Below, in pieces: positions 23,859 to 33,267 of a stretch of DNA of 64,000 nt. The stretch covers positions 1 through 64,000 of the forward strand of contig CAMYJH010000005.1 in assembly GCA_947258715.1 (NCBI GenBank). Reading direction: 5' to 3'. The position numbers were made by a program, and so were the translations under genes. A model generated the notes under the pieces. The model saw only the letters and a list, made by a program, of their open reading frames with translations, ran no database searches and was not told where the DNA came from. Source of the stretch: an uncultured Gammaproteobacteria bacterium. GTDB lineage: Bacteria; Pseudomonadota; Gammaproteobacteria; HK1. The stretch's first letter is position 1. The number at the start of each line of letters is the position of its first letter.

Positions 23859-25481
23859 TCATGAGCTTGGGTTGATCGGCATGATCCGGTCATCCAAGGT
23901 AGTCTTGATCGGAGAATGCTCGCGGATATAGTCGATCAGCTCCTCGACGAACACCCGGCCGGTGACTTTGACGTTGGTCGCGCCGAAAAGTGGGCTTTCC
24001 TGAAAGCGCGTATGGACTGAAGAGATTGAATAAATCTGATCGTCGGAAATGGGCTTGCCGTCGACGCTCAGCGACGCGATCCGCTGCCCGTTGGGCTTCG
24101 AAAGGTCGTAGACCAGCTTCATGCCGGAAAAACGGATCATGTCGCCGCCAACCCGGGCGTAGGCGTCGTTGTTGACGACTCCGTTGAGGATATTGCTCAC
24201 CAGCCGCTTGACCGCTTTGCCAGGCATGGAATAGGTGATGATCTTTCCATCGGTCGGCACAAGGTTGTAGACGTCCTCTGCGGTGATTTTCCCAGGCATG
24301 AGCGTGGCGCCGTATCGCCACGCGGGAAAAAACGCGATTTCGGACCCGGTCATCTGCCGCAGCGCTTCTGTGAGGAGATTTCCCATGGGGCTTTGCCAGT
24401 AGGCGCGCCGGTAAATCATCACATCCGTATGGCCGACGACCTCGTAGAGCCGTTTCTCGTGCGGCCGGTATGCCTCGTCGATAAGCCTCTCGATCTCGGG
24501 ATCCGGCTCGATTTCGGACTGGCGCACCTGCAACAGTTGGTAGTTGTAGCTGACCACCTTCTTGTTCTTCACCTTGACGTCCAGCTTGGTGACGAATTTT
24601 CCGAGCGCGCCGCCCTGGTACACGATCGTGTCGTTCCACACCACGGGGTCGTATATCTCGTCGTGGGTATGACCGCTCACCAGGACGTCGATGCCGTCGA
24701 TGCGCTGGGCGAACTTCTGGTCGAGCCCGTAGCCGCCGTGCGAGACAAGCACGATGAGATCCGGATCATGCTCCTCGCGGATTTCATCAATCAGATCTCT
24801 TGCGGCTTCCTCTTTGATTCCGAACTTCCACCACTGCGCGGCCCCCGCCACGGAGGACGTCAGCGCTGTCCAGGGGTAGGTCAGGCCGATTACCGCGACC
24901 TTGACCTCACCTACCTGCTTGATGGCGTACTGCTTGAATACTGGCTCGTCCCATTCCTTGTCGGAAACGTTGTAGGCAACAACCGGGAACTCGGCCTGAT
25001 CCACCAAATCCAGCAGGTGCTCTTTGGGATGCAGGAATTCCCAGTTTCCCGGAGCCATGACTTCGTAGCCGATGGCGTTCATGATCTTGACCATCGAGAC
25101 GCCCTTGTCGAAGACCGAGATGCCGGCGCCATGCCAGGTATCGCCGGCGTCGACGACTAGGGATTCACCCGGTTTCTCTGCCTGAAGCCGCCGGATCATG
25201 GTGGCCACATGAGCCATGCCGCCGATCTTGCCCACGTACCGCGCCTTTTGCTCGTACGCCCCTTCTCTCGACTGCGTTCCCCAGGGCTTTACCTCGTCGA
25301 GGTAGCGGTAGTAGACGGGCCGCAGATAGCTGTGCAGATCGTTGGTGCCGATGATCCGTATCTCTTTCACCTCGCCGGAATCCTCGGCGGCGGAGACCGC
25401 GGGCCCCCAGATCGCTGAGACGAAAAGCAGCAGGGTGGCTACGAACCCCGTGTAACCCGATTCCGAGTCGCGAACACCCAT
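23859..25481 (-). CDS. soxB: SoxB, sulfate thiohydrolase
   Basis: About 540 aa from ATG 25481; the frame is open upstream across soxY, which is not coding. It is a metallophosphoesterase/5'-nucleotidase-fold protein with TNDLHSYLRPVYYR, DAGDTWHG, GNWEF and SGHTHDE, the dinuclear Mn site, and a typical C-terminal domain. SoxB hydrolyses the terminal sulfone from SoxY-bound sulfur as sulfate. The signal peptide looks Sec-like (TLLLFVSAIWGPAVSA), with no twin arginine, unlike many SoxB proteins. It lies between soxY and soxZ. Confidence 0.93.
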   Translation of the reverse strand: MGVRDSESGYTGFVATLLLFVSAIWGPAVSAAEDSGEVKEIRIIGTNDLHSYLRPVYYRYLDEVKPWGTQSREGAYEQKARYVGKIGGMAHVATMIRRLQAEKPGESLVVDAGDTWHGAGISVFDKGVSMVKIMNAIGYEVMAPGNWEFLHPKEHLLDLVDQAEFPVVAYNVSDKEWDEPVFKQYAIKQVGEVKVAVIGLTYPWTALTSSVAGAAQWWKFGIKEEAARDLIDEIREEHDPDLIVLVSHGGYGLDQKFAQRIDGIDVLVSGHTHDEIYDPVVWNDTIVYQGGALGKFVTKLDVKVKNKKVVSYNYQLLQVRQSEIEPDPEIERLIDEAYRPHEKRLYEVVGHTDVMIYRRAYWQSPMGNLLTEALRQMTGSEIAFFPAWRYGATLMPGKITAEDVYNLVPTDGKIITYSMPGKAVKRLVSNILNGVVNNDAYARVGGDMIRFSGMKLVYDLSKPNGQRIASLSVDGKPISDDQIYSISSVHTRFQESPLFGATNVKVTGRVFVEELIDYIREHSPIKTTLDDRIMPINPSS

Positions 25482-25491
25482 TTTCGTGCCG

Positions 25492-25959
25492 CTAGCAGCC
25501 GCCCGCGGCGACCTTGGTTTCCCTGCTGGCTGCCCACTTACCGTGCTGGTTGCACTCGCAGACCACCCAGACCTTGGACTCGCCGCCGGCAAGCCGGATC
25601 TGTGTGCCCAGATACACCTCACCGTTTGCCGGGGTGAAGTAGAACTTACCCTTGATCACGACCGGATCGGTGAAGTTCATGATTTGGATGCTCTTGATGT
25701 AGTGGTCTGGTTCCATGGGATGGTCCACTTCCACCACGATGGGGGCCTGGCTGCCGTCTTCGACCACCGGCGGCAGGGTCACCTTGGGAACGTGCATCTT
25801 TTCCAGGTCGGTCAGGCTCTCAGGGTTGGCCGCAAGCTGAAAAGCAGATCCGTAGGCGACGTTCGGTATCACGGCGGTTGAGAACATGGGCACAGCAATG
25901 CCGCCCACGCTCGCGTAGCGTAGAAACCGACGTCTGGTGAGAAAACCGTCAATATTCAT
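25492..25959 (-). CDS. soxY: SoxY, sulfur-carrier protein ending in GGC
   Basis: About 155 aa from ATG 25959, after a GGAGGACAC ribosome site. A Tat signal (TRRRFLRYASVGG) exports it with SoxZ. The C-terminus is KVAAGGC followed at once by TAG, so the carrier Cys is the very last residue; the usual SoxY tail is GGCGG. The body (VVEDGSQAPIVVEVDHPM) matches SoxY. A 10-nt gap separates it from soxB. Confidence 0.92.
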   Translation of the reverse strand: MNIDGFLTRRRFLRYASVGGIAVPMFSTAVIPNVAYGSAFQLAANPESLTDLEKMHVPKVTLPPVVEDGSQAPIVVEVDHPMEPDHYIKSIQIMNFTDPVVIKGKFYFTPANGEVYLGTQIRLAGGESKVWVVCECNQHGKWAASRETKVAAGGC

Positions 25960-26115
25960 ATTGTGTCCTCCAACACTTGGTGAGCAGCGTCCGCTCACTC
26001 CAAACCGGCAACGGTGTGCCCATCCCAGGGGACGGGCACACCGCCTGCCGATTCTATACCCGAGTACGCACTGGGGCTTGAAATTGCCCCACCCCGATCC
26101 GGATGGCTGATGGCG

Positions 26116-27405
26116 TCACTGGGCCGCGAGCTTGGCCCGCAGCGCCTGCGGAGTCGGCACCCAGCGAACGCCATTGTTCTGGATCCCCGCCTCGAGGTCG
26201 GTGGTGATCGTGTCCCACTCCATGGGATCCGCGGACGAGGTGTCCACCAGGGTCGCCACCGGCTCCTTCTTGGTCGAAACCACCGCGCGCGTGCCCTCGG
26301 GGTCGAAGGCGATGTTGTGCGGTCCGAGACCCGTAGTGATCTGTTTCATCGCCACGTCCTTCATGGTGTCGATGACGGTGATCTCGTCGGACTTGCCGGA
26401 CTCGTTGGCGAACAAACCGTAGCGCGGGTTCGCCGGGTTCAAATACAAGCGGTTGGCGTCCTTACCCGTCGGAATGGTCTTGATGAGCTCGAGCTTCGCC
26501 ATGTCGATCACGCCAACCTTTTCGGCTTTACGCAGACCCACGTAGCACTTCGAGCTGTCCGCAAGACAGGTGATGTTGCCGCCGCCGCCCGGAACCTCGA
26601 TCTTTTTCACGATGTCCGCGGTCTTGGTATCGAAGAACCACACCGATTTGCTGTTCGACGACATGAAGTACTTGCCGTCCGGCGACATGGCGCCTGCGCG
26701 ACCACCCTTAATCGGATACCATTTCAGTTCCTTCATGGTCTTGACGTCGACCACGGATACGCCCTTGGGTTCCTGCTGGCAGGTGGTGAACACCAATCGG
26801 TCATCGGGGCTGAACATGGCGTCACGGGCCCCCGGGCAGCTGATCTCAATCGTCTTGAGCGGGCGCCGGGTGGCGGTGCTGAGGAACGTCAGATAGCCGT
26901 GCTCCGTGTCCAGAATATTGCCGGTGACCGCCAGCGGCTGCGTGTAGGCAAAGCCAATGTGTAGCGGCGCGATGACCTTCTTGCCGTCCATGCTGACGTG
27001 GAACTTGTCGACCACTTCCTGGGTCGTCAGATCGATGGTCCACCAGATGTCCTTCTCATAGCGCTGAGACGACCAGGCATAGCGCAGACCCGGCAGGATC
27101 CAGATGTGGTGGTTGCCGGTCTCGCCCAGATCGATCTTCTTCACCGTTTCGGCCTTGTGGTAGTCCACCACCGATACCGTGGGGTCACCCTGGTTATCGA
27201 TCAGGAAATTACCGTCCATCCCCTTGACCGCGTGCCAGTCCATGCGGATGGTGTTTTGGGGATCGAGAAATACCAGCTCCTGATACTCCTTCGTCGTCAT
27301 CCCCTCCGTGGGCGCACCGAACTTCGTCCCCTTGTCGTGGGCAGAGCTAACGCCTGCCGCAAGAAAGGCCGCGGCGACCGCGGCCAGTATGCCTGTGAAC
27401 CTCAT
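26116..27405 (-). CDS. Exported YVTN/YncE-like beta-propeller protein
   Basis: A 429-aa protein with a signal peptide (ILAAVAAAFLAAGVSSA) and a strong AAGGAGG ribosome site. Repeats of about 45 residues such as GVSVVDVKTMKELKWYPI and EKVGVIDMAKLELIKTIPTG indicate a seven-bladed YVTN-type propeller. It resembles nitrite-reductase-type or YncE-like propellers but lacks a heme motif. Encoded between yeeE and soxY, it may be a periplasmic scaffold or binding protein in sulfur metabolism. Function unproven. Confidence 0.8.
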   Translation of the reverse strand: MRFTGILAAVAAAFLAAGVSSAHDKGTKFGAPTEGMTTKEYQELVFLDPQNTIRMDWHAVKGMDGNFLIDNQGDPTVSVVDYHKAETVKKIDLGETGNHHIWILPGLRYAWSSQRYEKDIWWTIDLTTQEVVDKFHVSMDGKKVIAPLHIGFAYTQPLAVTGNILDTEHGYLTFLSTATRRPLKTIEISCPGARDAMFSPDDRLVFTTCQQEPKGVSVVDVKTMKELKWYPIKGGRAGAMSPDGKYFMSSNSKSVWFFDTKTADIVKKIEVPGGGGNITCLADSSKCYVGLRKAEKVGVIDMAKLELIKTIPTGKDANRLYLNPANPRYGLFANESGKSDEITVIDTMKDVAMKQITTGLGPHNIAFDPEGTRAVVSTKKEPVATLVDTSSADPMEWDTITTDLEAGIQNNGVRWVPTPQALRAKLAAQ

Positions 27406-27514
27406 TACCTATCCTCCTTAGTGATTTTCCCCCGCTTTGGCAACAGTTTTCCCTGTGCAGCGGTGGGACTGAACTGGAAGCGTCGCTCGGCGCATGGGCA
27501 GCGAATGTCCATGG

Positions 27515-28723
27515 TCAGACGATGACGAGCTTCCGTTTAACCTCGTTCCACGTGGCCAAAAAATACCATAAACACATGATTGCGATGACCAAGGTCAGCG
27601 CGGTCTTGAATCCGATCACGTCCGGTAGAAACACCGGCTCGCCGATTCGGTTGATTATACCGCTATCCACCATCCAGCCGCGGAACAGGGAGCCCGAGAG
27701 GGCAAAAGCGATGACCGCCACCCAGAGCTTCACATGGCCTTCGCCGGCGCGCCAAAGAGATCCGGTGGCGCAGCCCCCGCTCATGGACATGCCGAGTCCG
27801 AAAATGAAGCCGCCGAGCAGGCTTCCCATCCAGAAGGCCGACGACACCTGGGTTTCCCACTCGCGCAGGTCCGTCCACTTGAGAATCGTGAATCCGGTGG
27901 CGGCGATAATGATGGCGACGGCCACCGCTTTGGTGGCATCGCCGTTGCCGGTCATGAAGGGCTCGCGGAAGGCGCGCACGAAACAAAAGCGGGTACGCTG
28001 CATGAAAAGCCCGATCACCACCCCGAAGAGCAAAAAGCCGCCCCGCACCGGATAGTCATTGGCGTCGTAGACCAGGGCCAGCGCCAACCCCAGAATCAGG
28101 ACCGCGAACCCCCACCAGGGCTGAAGTCGACCCCACTCGCTGGAGGACCTGCCCTTCGCTGGCGGCAATCGCTCGGCCCAGGCCGGCAGGCTGATGTAGC
28201 TGACCTCCCACACCAGCAGCTTAAGTCCCACCACGACCCCGGCCATGAGGCCCGCCATCATGACCAGCCCGGCCAGGGAGAGGGCGGCGGTGGCGCTGAA
28301 AAACCCGCCGATATTGCAGCCGAAGGCCAGCGCCGAGCCGACGCCCATGAAGCATCCGCCGACCAGCCCTTTGAACAGTTCCCAGGGCGGCGCCATTCTC
28401 AGCTTGAACTGCCGGGCCAGCAGGGCGGCGGCCAGCGCCCCTGCGATAATCCCGAAATTCAGTACCGAGGTGGAATAAAGCGAGGGCGTGATGATTTCCC
28501 GCTCGGCCAGCCCCAAGGAGTTGAAGAACCAGTCTCCCCAGTTGCGCACGCCGTCCGCCGCGCTCCAGGGCTTGTCGAAGGCAAACAGAAAAACATTGAT
28601 AGCCCCGAACAGCACCCCGCCGATCCAAACCGGCCACTGCTGACCGAAGATCTTCGCGTAGCCGGCGGCGAGCGCCGCCCGAACGGTTTCCGGCTTCTGC
28701 TCAGCAGTTACCGGCGAGTCCAC
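27515..28723 (-). CDS. YeeE/YedE-family (TsuA-like) sulfur transporter
   Basis: A 402-aa protein with about ten membrane segments. It has the paired cysteine motifs of this family, FGCNIGGFF and SGGCATGSLWRAGEG. Characterised relatives import thiosulfate by relaying it along cysteines. It is encoded between tusA and the soxYBZ block on the same strand, so it may supply reduced sulfur to a cytoplasmic carrier. It lies 110 nt before the propeller gene. Confidence 0.92.
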   Translation of the reverse strand: MDSPVTAEQKPETVRAALAAGYAKIFGQQWPVWIGGVLFGAINVFLFAFDKPWSAADGVRNWGDWFFNSLGLAEREIITPSLYSTSVLNFGIIAGALAAALLARQFKLRMAPPWELFKGLVGGCFMGVGSALAFGCNIGGFFSATAALSLAGLVMMAGLMAGVVVGLKLLVWEVSYISLPAWAERLPPAKGRSSSEWGRLQPWWGFAVLILGLALALVYDANDYPVRGGFLLFGVVIGLFMQRTRFCFVRAFREPFMTGNGDATKAVAVAIIIAATGFTILKWTDLREWETQVSSAFWMGSLLGGFIFGLGMSMSGGCATGSLWRAGEGHVKLWVAVIAFALSGSLFRGWMVDSGIINRIGEPVFLPDVIGFKTALTLVIAIMCLWYFLATWNEVKRKLVIV

Positions 28724-29143
28724 GGAGATGTGGCCTCCCGGAATCCGAGCAGCGAAGAGCAGTTGGCGAGGGTAATCTGGCGGGTGTTCAAACCACGGGT
28801 TGAGCCTGGGGCCGAAACGACCAGTTCAGCCTGCTTTTTCTGGCCCCTGGGCATAGCTCTATAGGCTATTCGTGGATTCGATATATGTTAACTACGTTAA
28901 TCGGGAAGGACTGGAAAATTCCACTAATTCCAGGACGTTAGCGCCATCCCAAGCGGTACGAGGCGCTCGCCCCCAAGTCAGCCGATGATACCCGGCCCCT
29001 GCGGGTGGTCCATATCTCCGATGAAATATGCCGTTAAACGAGGTCCATCGGCCCCTGGAGCGGCGGTCGGGAGCAGAGCTGGATGTAACTGCGCGGGCGA
29101 TGAAAAAGGGGCAAGTTTGCTCCAACGGTTCAGTCGGAGAGAT
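28724..29143. other. Non-coding gap between tusA and yeeE
   Basis: I see no supported gene in these 420 nt. They hold an imperfect inverted repeat, CTGGAA at 28911-28916 and TTCCAG at 28928-28933, and nearby GTTAAC/GTTAAT. These could be operator sites for the yeeE-sox transcript. The yeeE promoter should lie here. Confidence 0.4.
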
Positions 29144-29374
29144 TCACCCCTTTTGCATCAAAAAATAGTACTTGTCGCTCTCCTGACGAGATTCCAACAG
29201 CTTGTGGCCCGTCTGTCTGGCAAGAGCCGCCATGTCCGTAACCGAGCCGGGGTCGGTGGCAATAATCTGCAGCACTTCACCACTGGCCATCTTGTCTAGC
29301 GTCTTTTTCGCCCGCAGCACGGGCAACGGACAATTCAGCCCACAGGCGTCCAGCTGATGATGGAATTCGGCCAT
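29144..29374 (-). CDS. tusA: TusA-family sulfur carrier protein
   Basis: A 76-aa protein from ATG 29374 (MAEFHHQLDACGLNCPLP); the frame is open further upstream. The C-P-x-P motif with the persulfide-forming Cys is present. TusA delivers sulfur to DsrEFH in sulfur oxidisers. It lies 420 nt upstream of the yeeE/yedE gene on the same strand. This supplies the carrier missing from the dsr operon itself. Confidence 0.93.
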   Translation of the reverse strand: MAEFHHQLDACGLNCPLPVLRAKKTLDKMASGEVLQIIATDPGSVTDMAALARQTGHKLLESRQESDKYYFLMQKG

Positions 29375-29410
29375 AATGTATTCCCTGATTCTATTGAGCG
29401 CGGGGTTCAA

Positions 29411-30121
29411 GCATTACCCCACGGGCGACCATATCTCCATATCTCTCTGGAGATAAGGCCCGAGGCACACTTTGTGATGAATTCCGGAAGTAATGCTTGC
29501 ACTCCATTGCGGCGCCATCTCGGTCGAGTCCGTGAGTGAAAACTGTCCCTGACCATCAGCCGGATAACGACCCTCTCGTATAGCTATCGCCTCTAGGAAA
29601 ATTCGTCGCCTATCAGCCAAAAAACGCGTTTAGTAGAAAGCTGATCTGAGTGACGATTCAGGTGCGAGGTCCGCGCCTCGACGGGTGAACTCGATTTTCC
29701 GGCGCGACTACCGGAGATCGCGCTGGTCTTTGTCCCGGCCAGCGAGTCTCCCGCCCAATTTACGCGCCGCTAACAAAAGCCTCAAAGTGGGGTCGGGGTG
29801 TAGCTGATGATGAAGCAAGAAGACCCAGCGGGGACTTCGATGTCCCTAACCACGCACCCGCACCAAACGCCTTTAAGGAACCACGCCAGCGCGCAGTCGC
29901 GAAAAAGTGCCGTGCACCGATACCGGTAAGCCAGAAACTAAGGACAGAATGATTCGAATTACGGCTTGTGGTCTGTCAGCGGCCGATCGCAACAAGGATT
30001 GCCAAACCGGTCTTATTGAATCGCTGATTCTTGAATTCCTTGAATTTCAGAAAAGCGCAGTGGCCTTTGCGCCAATGTGCGCCCGCTGGGCTGCTGCACG
30101 CTGCAGCCTGTTTGGTGCCCC
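29411..30121. other. Intergenic region without a supported gene
   Basis: About 710 nt between tusA and the TauE/SafE gene. I see only short unsupported reading frames. A small hairpin TATCTCC/GGAGATA at 29432-29455 lies upstream of tusA. Divergent promoters are expected here. Confidence 0.5.
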
Positions 30122-30889
30122 ATGATTGAGGACCTGTTTCCAGGCTTGGCACAAATCGAGGCTCCGCGACTCGCGATCATCGCCGTGCTCACCTTCGCAG
30201 GCTCGGTGGCCGCAGGCTTGAGCGGTATGGGTGGCGGAGTCCTCATCGCCATCGCCATCACCCCGGTGATTGGGGTCAAGGCATTGATACCCACCATCGC
30301 GGTGACGATGATGATCAATCACGTCGCCCGGGTGTGGGTTTTTCGCCACGACGTGCGGTGGCCGCCCGTAACCGCGGTGTTGATCACGGCGCTGCCTGCC
30401 ACCATCGCAGGATCGATGGTCTACGTGAGTATGCCGCCGCGCGCGATTGCGATCGTGATGGGCGTATTCCTTATTCTGTTCGTGCCTTTACGTCGCCATC
30501 TCGCCCGCCGCGCCTGGCGAGTGGGACACGCGGGTCTGGCCGGAATTGGAAGCGTCTACGGATTTCTTTCCGGCACCACGCTGGGTGGCGGAATGCTGGT
30601 CATCCCGGCGCTGCTGGGCAATGGTTTGGTGGGAACGGTCCTCATCGGAACGGACGCCGTGATCGGGCTGACGATCCTGACCACCAAGGTTGCGGCATTC
30701 GGAACCATGGCGCTGTTGACGCCGCAGCTTGCCCTCATCGGCGTGCTGGTGGGCGTGGTTTCCGTGCCTGGCGTTTATCTGGCCCGCTGGATGCTTGACC
30801 ACACCGCGGTGCATCTGCACACGATGTTCGTGGAAATACTGATTTTGGCTGGCGGGCTGTCGTTCCTCTGGCGCGGAATCGTCGATTGA
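30122..30889 (+). CDS. TauE/SafE-family sulfite or sulfonate exporter
   Basis: A 255-aa membrane protein from ATG 30122, with about eight helices. The family half-repeats are seen in GSVAAGLSGMGGGVLIA and GSVYGFLSGTTLGGGMLV. Members export sulfite, sulfoacetate or other organic anions. Since the neighbouring blocks generate sulfite, detoxifying export is plausible. It is divergent from tusA and convergent with the glyoxalase-fold gene. Confidence 0.87.
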   Translation: MIEDLFPGLAQIEAPRLAIIAVLTFAGSVAAGLSGMGGGVLIAIAITPVIGVKALIPTIAVTMMINHVARVWVFRHDVRWPPVTAVLITALPATIAGSMVYVSMPPRAIAIVMGVFLILFVPLRRHLARRAWRVGHAGLAGIGSVYGFLSGTTLGGGMLVIPALLGNGLVGTVLIGTDAVIGLTILTTKVAAFGTMALLTPQLALIGVLVGVVSVPGVYLARWMLDHTAVHLHTMFVEILILAGGLSFLWRGIVD

Positions 30890-30906
30890 GGCCGCGGAAA
30901 GTCTGT

Positions 30907-31293
30907 TCAGCGCGGCGTCAGGTCGAAATGCCCCTTGGGCGCAACTTCTGCAACGATTCCGCCGGGCGCCCGAAACTTGACCGGGACCACGCCGGGGTTG
31001 CTGATAATCTCGCAGCCGAGCGCCTTGATCTTTTTTAGCCATTCGTCGAGATCCTCCACCTCCATGCCGAAGTGGTGGATACAAGGTCCTTCCCCGGCGG
31101 CCTTGGCCTCCCTGGAGCTGGCGCCCTTGTCGTACTGGATCAGCGCGATGTCCAGATTGCCATCGGTGAGGTGGCGCGAGTAGTGGTCGCGGGTGTGTCC
31201 CTGGCGGACGTCGCTGAAGCCGAGCACGTTTTCGTAGAATTCCCCGGCCGCGTTCAGATCGTCCACCCGGATCGCAAGATGCGCAATTTTCAT
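30907..31293 (-). CDS. VOC-family (glyoxalase/bleomycin-resistance) protein
   Basis: About 128 aa from ATG 31293 (MKIAHLAIRVDDL); the frame is open upstream. Two beta-alpha-beta-beta-beta units are visible, with metal-binding candidates at HLAIRV, HHFGMEV and the C-terminal VAEVAP. Possible roles are lactoylglutathione lyase, epimerase or dioxygenase. The substrate is unknown. It lies upstream of and divergent from the tricarboxylate transporter genes. Confidence 0.82.
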   Translation of the reverse strand: MKIAHLAIRVDDLNAAGEFYENVLGFSDVRQGHTRDHYSRHLTDGNLDIALIQYDKGASSREAKAAGEGPCIHHFGMEVEDLDEWLKKIKALGCEIISNPGVVPVKFRAPGGIVAEVAPKGHFDLTPR

Positions 31294-31666
31294 GCTTTCT
31301 GAGTCCCCTTCGGTCTCGAAGATAGAGCACGCAGTCTCCGTTCCGGCGCCCGCGTCGTCAATAGGACGGCCGCGCATCAGCAGGAGCCTTGTTCCATTGC
31401 CGTTGACACCGGGTCCGGCATTCTGTCTGATAGATGCTCTAGCGCTTGTCGATGGGTACCGCCCACGGGGCCGGTCTTCCACGGCTCGGCAACAACGACA
31501 TCGCTGCCCCTGCCTCCCCGCGATTCTGCGTTAGCCAGCGGCATGGGACCTTGATGCGGTGACCTCCAACCGAACGGATTCAATCGGCATGCGCGCCCGC
31601 GCCGGGGGGCACACGGCACGGCGGGGCTGAAGTACGAAAACACATAGAACGAACCAGAGGAGACAG
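31294..31666. other. Intergenic region upstream of the Tct transporter
   Basis: About 370 nt between divergent genes. I see no supported reading frame or strong repeat. It should hold both promoters. A GAGGAGACAG ribosome site precedes the tctC-like gene. Confidence 0.4.
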
Positions 31667-32644
31667 ATGATGCAATCCCAACGAGTTATTCAATCCGCGA
31701 TATGGCTGCTCGGCGCCGTCTTTGCGTTGATTGCCCTACCGGCCCAATCCCAAATGTCCTATCCGCACGAGAATGTGACGCTGGTGACTCATTCCAGCCC
31801 TGGTGGGGGCACCGACGTATATTTGCGCGAAATGGTCAAACACCTGGCACCGATTCTCGGCACCAACCTCGTGGTCGAGAACGTGCGCGGCGGCAGCGGA
31901 GCGAAAGCCATGGCCAAGCTGGCTAATTCGCCCGCCGACGGCTCGATCTTTTATGGCACCACGCCAACCTTTATCAACACCTCGCTTCTGAGCAAACCAA
32001 AGCATACCTACAAAGACCTGGAGGGCGTGGTCAACATCTTCCTCGATCCCCAGATCATGTACGTGCGCAACGACAGCAAGTATCAATCGCTGAGTCAGGT
32101 CGTCGAGGATGCGAAAGCCAACCCTGGAACGGTGAAGTTCGGTACCGGCTCACCGGGATCAGCCGAGCGCCAAATGATGGAAGAGGTGAAAAGCAAGACA
32201 GGCGTCGAAGCGATCATCGTCACTCACGACGGTGGCGGCGATCTTCTTATCAGTGTTCTCAACGGAACGGTGGACGTGGGCGTTGGCGAGACCCAGGAGC
32301 TGCTCGGCCAGCTGGAAGCCGGCAAGGTGCGCCTGATTGCGGTCGCCACCCGCGCACGCACCAGCCGGTTCCCCGATCTGCCCACGGCCCGTGAGCAAGG
32401 CGTCGACGTGGTGTTGGACAAGTTTCGCGGCATCGCGGCGCCCAAGGGACAGCCGGCAGAGGTGATCAAAGCTTGGGAAACTGCGATACCCCAGGTGTTG
32501 GAAGAGGCCGCCTTCAAGAAATGGTACCAGTCCGCGGGTCTGGTGCCGACGATCATGAAGCACGACGAGTACAACAAGTTCCTGATGGAATTTGCCGAGA
32601 ATCAGAAGGCCTTTTTCACCAAGTACGGCATTACCAAGAAGTAG
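31667..32644 (+). CDS. Tripartite tricarboxylate transporter substrate-binding protein (Bug/TctC)
   Basis: A 325-aa protein with a signal peptide (SAIWLLGAVFALIALPAQSQ) and two possible ATG starts, 31667 and 31670. The Bug fold is recognised from SPGGGTDVYLREM, VVENVRGGSG and IAAPKGQPAEV. It captures a carboxylate in the periplasm for TctAB. The substrate is not evident; the adjacent MmgE/PrpD proteins suggest a branched or tricarboxylic acid. Confidence 0.92.
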   Translation: MMQSQRVIQSAIWLLGAVFALIALPAQSQMSYPHENVTLVTHSSPGGGTDVYLREMVKHLAPILGTNLVVENVRGGSGAKAMAKLANSPADGSIFYGTTPTFINTSLLSKPKHTYKDLEGVVNIFLDPQIMYVRNDSKYQSLSQVVEDAKANPGTVKFGTGSPGSAERQMMEEVKSKTGVEAIIVTHDGGGDLLISVLNGTVDVGVGETQELLGQLEAGKVRLIAVATRARTSRFPDLPTAREQGVDVVLDKFRGIAAPKGQPAEVIKAWETAIPQVLEEAAFKKWYQSAGLVPTIMKHDEYNKFLMEFAENQKAFFTKYGITKK

Positions 32645-32688
32645 CGATCCCGCGCAAGTCAACATAGATCGCCCTATCGGGTACGGCC

Positions 32689-33180
32689 ATGGGGAAGGAC
32701 CTCGCCTCTGGCATCGCGATGCTCGTCATATCGGGCATCGTGTATTACGGGGCCACCGGAATCGGCACCAGCTTCATGGCCGATCCGGTCGGACCCGCCG
32801 GCCTGCCGAAACTGCTCGCCGTCGTGCTCGGCGTCCTTTCCCTGCTTCTCATCGCGCAAGCCTGTATCAAACTTTGGAGAACTCGGGACAAGGCAGCTTC
32901 GGAAACATTTGAGAAGCGATGGCGTCCCCACCTGCTCGCCATGGGCATGCTCGGCATTGGTGTTGGTTACGTCGTGATTGCCGAGATCGTGGGCTACATG
33001 GTGGGGATCGCGCTGGTGATACTTGCGACCAGCCTCTACCAGGGCGCGGCGCGAAGCTGGCGCGCGCCGGCTATCGCCTTAGGCGGCGCGTTCTCCTTCT
33101 GGCTGCTGTTTGTTGCTCTGCTCGATATCGGACAGCCGGAAGGTGTGTGGGAACGGCTGCTGGTTTCGCTGGGCGTGTGA
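32689..33180 (+). CDS. Tripartite tricarboxylate transporter small membrane subunit (TctB)
   Basis: A 163-aa protein with four membrane helices and the usual TctB layout, including GPAGLPKLLAVVLGVLSLLL. It sits between the binding protein and the large permease, 44 nt after the former. Low sequence conservation is normal for this subunit. Confidence 0.87.
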   Translation: MGKDLASGIAMLVISGIVYYGATGIGTSFMADPVGPAGLPKLLAVVLGVLSLLLIAQACIKLWRTRDKAASETFEKRWRPHLLAMGMLGIGVGYVVIAEIVGYMVGIALVILATSLYQGAARSWRAPAIALGGAFSFWLLFVALLDIGQPEGVWERLLVSLGV

Positions 33181-33267
33181 CGTCGTGCCGGGCGCGGCAA
33201 ACAAAACAACCCAGGCGCCAGGTGTGTCGTCGCAGACGATGCTCGCCGGCAGGCACGGGTGGGTTGA

